From contig DIQZ01000098.1 in the NCBI GenBank assembly GCA_002424305.1, forward strand, positions 1 to 20,864: DNA of 20,864 nt, read 5' to 3'. Below are positions 15,446 through 20,864 of the stretch, one piece after another. The notes below the pieces were generated by a model. That model saw only the letters and a program-made list of their open reading frames with translations. It ran no database searches and was not told where the DNA came from. The stretch's first letter is position 1. Each line of letters opens with the position of its first letter. Both the position numbers and the translations under genes were made by a program. Source of the DNA: Firmicutes bacterium UBA5449 (lineage in GTDB: Bacteria > Bacillota > SHA-98 > UBA4971).

Positions 15446-16825
15446 TTAGGAACCCGGTAGGCTGAAGGTGAAGGTAGTGCCGAGTCCGGGCTCACTTTCC
15501 ACCCAAATGGATCCCTTGTGAGCCGTTATGATTCCCCTTGCGATAGCAAGACCAAGTCCGGTTCCGCCTGTGGCCCTGTCACGGGCTCGGTCAGTCCTAT
15601 AGAAACGGTCAAAGACATGAGGTAGGTCTTCTTCGGAAATACCGGGTCCTGAATCTGTCAAAGACACTACTATGTCGCCATCCACGCAGGATGCCGAAAC
15701 AGAGATCCTCCCACCGTCCGGAGTGTAGTAAACTGCATTTGCCAATAAGTTGACGAGGACCTGGGCTATACGGTCCGGGTCCGCTTGAATTGTGGGAAGA
15801 GCTCCTTGCATATTTGTCTCCAAGTGAATTCCTCGTGCATCGGTTTCCGCAGCAAAAACTGAGACAACCCGCACGATTACGTCTTCGAGCCTGGTGGGTT
15901 GCAGGCTTAGGGGAAATCCTCCGGATTCCATCTGTCCGAGATTGAGCAGATCCTGTACAATCCTGGATAGTCTGAGCACTTCGTCATGGAGACAGACCAT
16001 TGTTTCTTGAGTTGGTTCTGTGATGCCTTCTTGCATAGATTCGAAATTGCCACGCAGTACCGCTAAAGGGGTTCGCAGCTCATGGGCTACGTCAGCCACG
16101 AGTTTATGGCGAGCCTCTTCATTAGCCTTAAGGCTGTCTTTCATGAAGTTGAAGGCGTGGGCTACTTCTTCCATTTCATCTCCGGTTGAGACGTGAATTT
16201 CGGCATCGAAATCTCCGGATGCTATTTGACGAGCTGCTGTCGCCAATTTGCTGAGCGGTTGAGATAGATGACGAGAGAAGACAAAGGCTAATCCTGTTCC
16301 GATTAAGGCGACAATAACCCCTCCGATTATGGAAGCGATGGTCATACGGCGTAGGAACGCTGCTTCCAGAGTCATGAGCCCTCTTTGAAGCTGGGTTACG
16401 ATCGCGACCGAACCTACAACTTCTTCGTTAACGATAATCGGCAACTTAGAAGGGGTGATCTTGTCATTCAAGAAAAGCCCTATGGTTGTTTCATGGGAAT
16501 CAGCGATAATCTTGCCTGTTTCATCTGCGAGGATGATTCGTTCAGGTCCGGCTGTTTCAGGTGGCATCATAGAGGGCCTATGAGGACCCCTTCCTCTCAC
16601 AAATTGCGTGGCTCTTATTAAGGCGCTGACACCGTCCCATGAGCCGCGCTGTGCATAATAGGCAGCAAGCAGTCTTTGCCATTGTGTAGCTCGAGCCTCA
16701 GTGTTACTGCGTACATACCAATCAAACAGTGAGCGCGTGGTGAAACTCCAAAGGATAGCTGTTACCAGAGAGCTTAGCACAATTATAGCTAGGAAGGTTA
16801 TGAGAAGTTTCCGCCTAATTGTCAT
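15446..16825 (-). CDS. Membrane sensor histidine kinase (HAMP-HisKA-HATPase)
   Basis: A 459-residue kinase. Membrane segments at about 7-28 and 160-183 enclose an extracytoplasmic sensor of about 130 residues, with a basic, Pro-rich patch RGRGPHRPSMMPP (77-89). HAMP follows (184-236), then HisKA with phospho-acceptor His248 in VAHELRTPL, then HATPase_c with N box QVLVNLLANAVYYTP, G1 DSGPGISEEDL, F box FDRFYR and G2 GGTGLGLAIA. It should phosphorylate the regulator encoded 64 bases upstream. ATG 16825 has AAGAAGGGCG before it. General layout resembles BaeS/CpxA-type envelope-stress kinases; the signal is unknown. Confidence 0.93.
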   Translation of the reverse strand: MTIRRKLLITFLAIIVLSSLVTAILWSFTTRSLFDWYVRSNTEARATQWQRLLAAYYAQRGSWDGVSALIRATQFVRGRGPHRPSMMPPETAGPERIILADETGKIIADSHETTIGLFLNDKITPSKLPIIVNEEVVGSVAIVTQLQRGLMTLEAAFLRRMTIASIIGGVIVALIGTGLAFVFSRHLSQPLSKLATAARQIASGDFDAEIHVSTGDEMEEVAHAFNFMKDSLKANEEARHKLVADVAHELRTPLAVLRGNFESMQEGITEPTQETMVCLHDEVLRLSRIVQDLLNLGQMESGGFPLSLQPTRLEDVIVRVVSVFAAETDARGIHLETNMQGALPTIQADPDRIAQVLVNLLANAVYYTPDGGRISVSASCVDGDIVVSLTDSGPGISEEDLPHVFDRFYRTDRARDRATGGTGLGLAIARGIITAHKGSIWVESEPGLGTTFTFSLPGS

Positions 16826-16889
16826 GTTGCGGCATCGCCCTTCTTATGGTCTGTCTCATGATCTCACTGCTTCGGATGATGCACTTCTT

Positions 16890-17576
16890 CTAGGGGACAA
16901 GTTTGTACCCGACGCCATAAACTGTTTGAAGGCGTTTGGGATTTGCCGGGTCAGCCTCAATTTTCTTACGTAGATTGCTAACATGAGTATCAATAGATCT
17001 TTCGTATCCTACATAAGCTTCGCCAAGGGATGCATTGACCAACTGAAGGCGGCTGGCGACTCTGCCGGGCCGTTCCGCAAGATAGAGGAGAATGGAGAAC
17101 TCAGTGGGCGTCAGAGAGACTTCATGACCTGATACTGTCACTTGATGACCATCTGCATCGATGACCATGTCTCCGACTTTAAAAATCCCTCTTTGGTCTT
17201 CAACTCCCTTGCCTACACGTCTGAGGACAGCCCTGACTCTTGCGGCCAGTTCTCTTAGGCTAAACGGTTTCGTTACGTAGTCATCGGCCCCTAGTTCCAA
17301 TCCAAGGACTCTATCAATTTCATCGGACTTTGCAGTCAGCATGATAACCGGAACGTCGCTGTGTTTGCGGAGTTCTCTACAAACGTCGAGTCCGCTCTTG
17401 CCTGGAAGCATCAAGTCCAAAATAATGAGATCAGGGTTTACTTTGTGAAATGCATCAAGGGCGGAGAATCCGTCTTCCGCCCAGAATACCTCGTATCCCT
17501 GAGCTTCCAGATAGTCTTTTATAACGTTACCGATTGCTGCTTCATCGTCGACCACGAGAATTCTTACTTTTTCCAT
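16890..17576 (-). CDS. OmpR/PhoB-family response regulator
   Basis: A 228-residue two-domain regulator. The receiver domain (1-120) has acidic residues Asp10 and Asp11, phospho-acceptor Asp54 (IILDLMLPG), Thr81 and Lys103 (VTKPFSLRELAAR). The winged-helix domain (about 130-228) has LTPTEFSILLYLAERPGRV and the end of the recognition region, DTHVSNLRKKIEADP with VYGVGYKL. It is the partner of the kinase immediately downstream. ATG 17576 is preceded by AGAGGTG. Target sites are not known; candidate direct repeats lie upstream of this gene and of the secreted-protein gene. Confidence 0.96.
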   Translation of the reverse strand: MEKVRILVVDDEAAIGNVIKDYLEAQGYEVFWAEDGFSALDAFHKVNPDLIILDLMLPGKSGLDVCRELRKHSDVPVIMLTAKSDEIDRVLGLELGADDYVTKPFSLRELAARVRAVLRRVGKGVEDQRGIFKVGDMVIDADGHQVTVSGHEVSLTPTEFSILLYLAERPGRVASRLQLVNASLGEAYVGYERSIDTHVSNLRKKIEADPANPKRLQTVYGVGYKLVP

Positions 17577-17617
17577 GGGTGGTGCACCTCTGGCCTTTGA
17601 TCTTGGTCCATGTCTGT

Positions 17618-17666
17618 ATTCTCATTACACGATGGCATTCATTCTCATTATCTGATTGTATTCTCC
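17618..17666 (-). promoter_or_regulatory. Repeated ATTCTC elements upstream of the response regulator gene
   Basis: ATTCTCATT occurs exactly twice on the plus strand (17618-17626, 17641-17649), and ATTCTCCCT follows at 17660. Offsets are 23 and 19 bases, about two DNA turns each. Position and phasing suit a site for an OmpR-type dimer or autoregulation. Inference only. Confidence 0.3.
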
Positions 17667-17684
17667 CTCATGTATTGAAAACTT

Positions 17685-17714
17685 GCAAGGGAAGGTGATA
17701 AAGCCTTCCCTTGC
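17685..17714 (-). terminator. Hairpin terminator after the secreted-protein gene
   Basis: A perfect 11-bp stem (17685-17695 with 17704-17714) and an 8-base loop. On the minus strand it is followed by AAGTTTTC, a modest T-rich tail. It separates the secreted-protein gene from the regulator gene, so the latter probably has its own promoter. Between it and the stop codon lie two 16-bp units sharing AGAATCGTGAA (17718-17728, 17734-17744). Confidence 0.7.
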
Positions 17715-17781
17715 GTGAGAATCGTGAAGTGTAAGAATCGTGAAACGTGAAACGTCTTAACGAGTTTGAAGTCTTAAGAAT

Positions 17782-18516
17782 CTAGGACTCGGAAGGCTGA
17801 AGAGCTCGCCCACAGCAGGGACAGATTCCCTGACCCTGGCTTTGACCTTGAGCTTGACCTTGGCCCCTTCCGAGCCCAGGACCGCGTCCTAGACCTTCTC
17901 TTCGTCCTGCCTGAACTCCCTGGGAGAAGCCGCTCATAGAGCCATGCCTGCCGCCGTCGGCTTTGCCATGAGCTCTTGGCATGCAGGGTGTGTTTTCCCC
18001 ACCGGTGTTTCGGCCGATGTTCCGCCCAATGTTGGGTCGGGTTTCAGGTGGACCGACTTCTGTGCGGCTCAGCGCAATCTTGAGGTTCTCCTCCATCTCA
18101 GCAATAGTGGTGGCTACCTGTTCAGACGTGAGTTTTCCCTGAGAAGCTTGGGAATCAAGGAATGCCTTAAAGTCTATTGTGAGACTGTCAATGAGTTGAG
18201 CTTCACTGATGCCTTTTCCCTCTGCGATTTGTATGAAGGATTTACCTTCGTGTCTGGCAGCGCTCAAGTCTTCTTCGTTCATGTTGAGAATAGACGCAAT
18301 TCTGGTAACCAGTGGTGTCTTCTGCCTTGGGCCAAACGGCATTGAAGCCTCAGGCGTAGTCTCAGGCGTAATCGCGGGTGTAGTTTCAGGTATGATTTGC
18401 ACAGTGGCTTGAGGGGCTTCTTCTGCAAAAGTCAGACCCACGGCAGACACTACTACTAGCAAGGCAGTGATTATCGTTGTGATACCGGTAATGCGAGTTC
18501 TTGATATGGCGTTCAT
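17782..18516 (-). CDS. Secreted protein with helical domain and Gly/Gln/Arg-rich, Cys-containing tail
   Basis: A 244-residue protein I cannot assign to a named family. Residues 1-31 are a signal peptide (basic start, hydrophobic core, likely cleavage after LTFA). Residues 38-59 are a Thr/Pro/Glu linker with the repeat PETTP. Residues about 66-150 resemble a small helical module common in secreted proteins of Gram-positive bacteria: EEDLSAARHEGKSFIQIAEG, then KGISEAQLIDSL, then QGKLTSEQV. The tail (160-231) is low-complexity, with IGRN repeats, GRGPGLGRGQG and GQ/AQ/SQ repeats, and ends in CPCCGRALQPSES, half of a zinc-ribbon-like site. GAAAGGAGG precedes ATG 18516. Its place beside a two-component system suggests an envelope partner or target of that system, in the manner of CpxP; that is inference. 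Confidence 0.85.
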   Translation of the reverse strand: MNAISRTRITGITTIITALLVVVSAVGLTFAEEAPQATVQIIPETTPAITPETTPEASMPFGPRQKTPLVTRIASILNMNEEDLSAARHEGKSFIQIAEGKGISEAQLIDSLTIDFKAFLDSQASQGKLTSEQVATTIAEMEENLKIALSRTEVGPPETRPNIGRNIGRNTGGENTPCMPRAHGKADGGRHGSMSGFSQGVQAGRREGLGRGPGLGRGQGQAQGQSQGQGICPCCGRALQPSES

Positions 18517-18543
18517 AAATTCGACTGCCTCCTTTCAAATCCT

Positions 18544-18549
18544 ATTATA
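18544..18549 (-). promoter_or_regulatory. -10 element for the secreted-protein gene
   Basis: A perfect TATAAT on the minus strand, 27 bases before the start codon. There is no good -35 at 16-18 bases, which suits an activator-dependent promoter. Confidence 0.5.
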
Positions 18550-18575
18550 GCTGCATGTTTTCAAGGTTTCGCCTG

Positions 18576-18597
18576 GAAAATGTTAAGAAATTATCAA
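18576..18597 (-). promoter_or_regulatory. Candidate OmpR-type operator: two 11-bp direct repeats
   Basis: On the minus strand TTGATAATTTC (18587-18597) is followed directly by TTAACATTTTC (18576-18586); 8 of 11 positions agree. The pair ends 26 bases before the TATAAT, so it covers roughly -60 to -38, the usual position for an OmpR/PhoB-family activator. Likely ligand: the regulator encoded at 16890-17576. Confidence 0.4.
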
Positions 18598-18780
18598 GAT
18601 CCGGGGGGCAACGCTTGGAATTGTGGAGACGACGCTCGGAATGATCGAGCCGGCGCGTGTGTTTATGGAAGCGGTACTCGAGACATTTTCTATAGAGGGC
18701 TTGGGAAGGATAATCAAGTAGAGGTGTCAAAAGGATCTAAGCGAATTGTTTGGCAATGTTCACATTTGGGGGGAAGGCTA
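18598..18780. other. Intergenic leader of pgm; contains a lone GCTCG/CGAGC palindrome
   Basis: No gene is credible here. GCTCG (18634-18638) and CGAGC (18646-18650) form a 5-bp dyad around GAATGAT. This resembles the core of the palindromes in the terminal array (GCTCG-ATAAT-CGAGC), but the flanks differ. No convincing promoter for pgm was found. Confidence 0.35.
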
Positions 18781-20208
18781 ATGACTCTTACAGGTGATGT
18801 TGTCATGGGCAAAGATACTGTTCGTATCCCGGACCATGTTTTCAGAGAATATGACATACGTGGAGTGGTGGATAAGGATCTGACACGTGAATTCGTTTAT
18901 ATGTTGGGAAAGGCTTTGGGACGGCTTTATGTAAGTGAGAAGGTACGTGCTGTCGCTGTGGGAAGAGATGCAAGAGCCAGTTCTCCGGGATTCCGCGATG
19001 AAATCGTCCGCGGGCTTTTAGAAAGTGGAATTGATGTCTATGATATTGGGCTTGTTCCTACCCCTGTTCTCTACTACGCCCTGTTTAACCTTGATGTAGG
19101 CGGGGGTGTAATGATTACAGGGAGCCATAACCCTCCAAATGAAAACGGCTTCAAGATATGTTTCGGCAAATCCACAATTTTCGGGCAAGCAATTAAGGAC
19201 ATCAGGGACATAATGGTGAGAGAGGATTTTGTCTTCGGTGAAGAAGGCACTTGCGTGTCTGTGTCCCTAAATGAGAAATATGTTAATGAAGTTTGTGAAG
19301 ATCTTCGTATTCAGCCGGGGGCGCGTCGGATAAAGGTCGTGGTAGATGCAGGCAACGGCACAGGCAATATTGTCGGGCCTGACCTTTATAGGTGCATGGG
19401 TCACGATGTCATAGAACTGTATTCTGAGCCTGATCCTACGTTTCCTCACCATCACCCGGATCCGACAGTCCGTGAGAACCTTGACGACCTTATCCGGAAG
19501 ATGTTAGAAGAAGATGCAGAAGTGGGCATTGCTTTTGACGGGGATGCAGACAGAATTGGTGTGGTTACCGGTGAAGGTGATATTCTCTGGGGGGATCAAC
19601 TCCTTATCATTTTTGCCAGAGACATTCTTTCCAGGCAGCCAGGGTCAAAGATCATAGGAGAGGTGAAGTGCTCCGAAGCGTTGTTTGCAGAGATTGAGAA
19701 AGCAGGCGGTAAGCCAATCATGTGGAGAGTGGGGCACTCCCTTATTAAGGCTAAACTCAAAGAGGAAGAGGCTGCACTCGCCGGTGAAATGAGCGGGCAT
19801 CTGTTCTTTGCTGATAGGTACTATGGATACGATGATGCTATATACGCAGGCGCCAGACTCATTGAACTACTGTCTCGTTCAGATAAGAGTCTTCAAGAAG
19901 TAGCCGACACTCTCCCGACAATGTATAATACCCCCGAGATTAGGCTGGAATGTCCGGAAGAATTAAAGCAAGCTGTAGTAGAGCAGATAGCAGCGCACTT
20001 CTCAGAGGATTTTGATGTCCACCGCATAGACGGTGTAAGAATTAAATTCCCCCACGGGTGGGGCCTTGTGAGGGCTTCAAATACCCAGCCTGTGCTTGTT
20101 TTAAGGTTTGAAGCTGCAACTCCCGAGCATCTCGAGGAAATATCCACTGCTGTTCATAGAAAAGTTGATGAAGCACTTGATGCGCTTCGTGAAAAGCCTA
20201 AATCATGA
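18781..20208 (+). CDS. Phosphomannomutase/phosphoglucomutase
   Basis: A 475-residue alpha-D-phosphohexomutase that interconverts the 1- and 6-phosphates of mannose or glucose, feeding sugar nucleotide and cell surface glycan synthesis. Seen: FREYDIRG near the N-terminus (21-28), catalytic TGSHNPPNENGFK with phosphoserine Ser115, Mg-binding DGDADR (Asp253, 255, 257), sugar-binding GEMSGH (335-340) and phosphate-binding RASNTQPVLVLRFEA near the C-terminus. This set is typical of the PMM/PGM (AlgC-like) group. The frame is open from 18580, but ATG 18781 has GGGGGGAAGG before it and the family homology begins about 15 residues later; residues encoded by 18580-18780 look non-coding. Confidence 0.93.
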   Translation: MTLTGDVVMGKDTVRIPDHVFREYDIRGVVDKDLTREFVYMLGKALGRLYVSEKVRAVAVGRDARASSPGFRDEIVRGLLESGIDVYDIGLVPTPVLYYALFNLDVGGGVMITGSHNPPNENGFKICFGKSTIFGQAIKDIRDIMVREDFVFGEEGTCVSVSLNEKYVNEVCEDLRIQPGARRIKVVVDAGNGTGNIVGPDLYRCMGHDVIELYSEPDPTFPHHHPDPTVRENLDDLIRKMLEEDAEVGIAFDGDADRIGVVTGEGDILWGDQLLIIFARDILSRQPGSKIIGEVKCSEALFAEIEKAGGKPIMWRVGHSLIKAKLKEEEAALAGEMSGHLFFADRYYGYDDAIYAGARLIELLSRSDKSLQEVADTLPTMYNTPEIRLECPEELKQAVVEQIAAHFSEDFDVHRIDGVRIKFPHGWGLVRASNTQPVLVLRFEAATPEHLEEISTAVHRKVDEALDALREKPKS

Positions 20209-20213
20209 AGACG

Positions 20214-20245
20214 CTAGAGCACAAAAACACTAGATCATAAAAACA
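20214..20245. repeat. 16-bp tandem duplication just after pgm
   Basis: CTAGAGCACAAAAACA (20214-20229) followed directly by CTAGATCATAAAAACA (20230-20245), 14 of 16 identical. It begins six bases after the pgm stop codon. The AGAGCAC in the first copy is also the right arm of the palindromes of the array that follows. Confidence 0.65.
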
Positions 20246-20280
20246 CAGGAATGATTTTGGTGTTGGCGTTTTGGGCATCA

Positions 20281-20379
20281 GTGAGCGATGATCTACTGTC
20301 CTTGATCTACTGTCCTTTCCTTGAGCTGTTCTAGTTTCAACCACCCGGATCGCTAACCATGGTAGAGAATAGAGCACCC
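20281..20379. repeat. Diverged leading edge of the palindrome array
   Basis: Three 19-base elements resemble the array consensus with decreasing fidelity toward pgm: 20281-20299, 20326-20344 and 20359-20377. The last two are 33 bases apart, as in the array proper, and both lie 126 bases before their counterparts at 20452 and 20485. The third shares an exact 22-base match (20360-20381) with 20800-20821. Confidence 0.55.
20289..20316. repeat. Perfect 14-bp tandem duplication
   Basis: TGATCTACTGTCCT at 20289-20302 and again at 20303-20316, identical. The first copy overlaps a diverged palindrome element at 20281-20299, so it looks like a recent slip inside the older array. Confidence 0.75.
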
Positions 20380-20411
20380 TTGCAGCTATTGGAATCCCTA
20401 AAATGCCTTTT

Positions 20412-20451
20412 GGCCCAATATGGATATAAATGTAACCATATTTCTTGGGCC
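20412..20451. repeat. Long imperfect inverted repeat occupying an array slot
   Basis: Outer arms GGCCCAA (20412-20418) and TTGGGCC (20445-20451); inner arms ATATGG (20418-20423) and CCATAT (20436-20441), with a 3-base bulge and 12-base loop. Its inner centre (about 20429) coincides with where the first element of this 116-base period should be centred. No T-run follows, so it is a poor terminator. Confidence 0.55.
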
Positions 20452-20864
20452 CTGCCCTATTTTCGACCACCCAAACCCTGATCCGTGCTCGAAAATAGAA
20501 CACTTTTTTCTAAATCAGCTTAAGTTATTAGGTAGGTGCTCGATAATCGAGCACAGTTTCTAAAAACGTGCTTCAAAAACGAGCACCTTTTCAAAAAGTG
20601 TGTAAGAATTTCGAGCAGGCTATGCTGATACTTTCTAAAATATGGGCTTAGTGCTCCAATTTCTACCACTAAAACGAAAGACGTGCTAGAAATTCGAGCA
20701 CCCCAACCCTCTGGTATGCTCTATTCTCAATCACCTTCAATCATTCTTAGGCTAATTCGTGAAAGTGTGCTCGAAATTAGAGCACTCATATGAAAAACGT
20801 GGTAGAGAATAGAGCACCCTTACTCGGTAGTGTGCTTGATTCTCGATCACCCTTAAGCATTTCT
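20452..20864. repeat. Higher-order tandem array: 115-116-bp unit with three degenerate 19-bp palindromes
   Basis: Elements at 20452, 20485, 20536, 20568, 20600, 20651, 20683, 20716, 20767, 20799 and 20832 approximate GTGCTCGATAATCGAGCAC, often followed by CC. The copy at 20536-20554 is a perfect dyad with 9-base arms around one A; those at 20683 and 20767 have one arm mismatch. Steps run 33-51-32-32-51-32-33-51-32-33, so each class recurs every 115-116 bases (20536/20651/20767; 20452/20568/20683/20799; 20485/20600/20716/20832). Spacers are less conserved, though the first often ends in AAAAAC or AAAGAC. The array runs past the window end. No protein-coding gene is credible in 20209-20864. Function unknown: a protein-binding array, a structured RNA or a decayed mobile repeat are all possible. 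Confidence 0.8.

Noticed and set aside
18580..18780. 67-residue N-terminal extension of the phosphomannomutase
   Set aside because: It lacks similarity to the family, contains the divergent regulatory region, and a strong ribosome binding site precedes ATG 18781.
20198..20503. Open frame of 101 codons on the minus strand after pgm
   Set aside because: It runs through the repeat array, its peptide simply echoes the repeated DNA (VVENRA, VVETRT), and it overlaps the end of pgm. No ribosome binding site or family motif was seen.
20281..20864. CRISPR array
   Set aside because: The repeated 19-mers are too short and too diverged, steps alternate 32/32/51, and the intervening segments are themselves repeated at 116 bases rather than unique. 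No cas genes are nearby.

Overview
The window is a compact, AT/GC-balanced bacterial chromosome segment that looks like Bacillota (Firmicutes), probably an anaerobic clostridial or limnochordial lineage. The reasons are the gene order pcrA-ligA-gatC-gatA-gatB, strong AGGAGG-type ribosome binding sites on nearly every gene, frequent GTG and TTG starts, and the family-level look of the proteins. I cannot name the species. No phage, transposase, CRISPR array, rRNA or tRNA was found.

Layout. 1-1679: molybdenum cofactor genes (3' end of moaA, moaC, and a MOSC-MogA fusion), tightly packed or overlapping. 1701-3639: a good sigma-A-type promoter followed by hpt and a GMP synthase gene that overlap by 7 bases. 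The GMP synthase has an intact ATP-pyrophosphatase half but a shrunken amidotransferase half with no recognisable catalytic triad. A bidirectional hairpin terminator (3688-3721) separates these from a minus-strand purine permease (3765-5099), so purine salvage and guanylate synthesis are clustered. 5301-6458: a DegT-family PLP aminotransferase (minus). 6696-14274: pcrA, ligA, gatC, gatA, gatB (plus; DNA repair and Gln-tRNA amidation), with short gaps or overlaps. 14473-15402: an EamA-type exporter. 15446-18516: a minus-strand signalling module of secreted Cys/Gly-Gln-rich protein, OmpR-type regulator and histidine kinase. 18781-20208: a phosphomannomutase/phosphoglucomutase. 20209-20864: 656 bases without a credible gene, filled with an organised repeat array.

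The two most notable things are: (1) a GMP synthase with an eroded glutaminase domain, which suggests use of free ammonia or of a separate glutaminase subunit; (2) the terminal array, in which about 12 degenerate 19-base palindromes (consensus near GTGCTCGAtAATCGAGCAC) are phased in triads (steps of 32, 32-33 and 51 bases) that repeat every 115-116 bases and run off the window edge. Smaller intergenic tandem repeats recur throughout: 11-base x3 before the permease, 28-base x4 after gatB, a duplicated initiation region before pcrA, and 14- and 16-base duplications after pgm. Intergenic DNA here seems to be shaped by local tandem duplication.

All functional names rest on motif recognition by eye; no database search was run.
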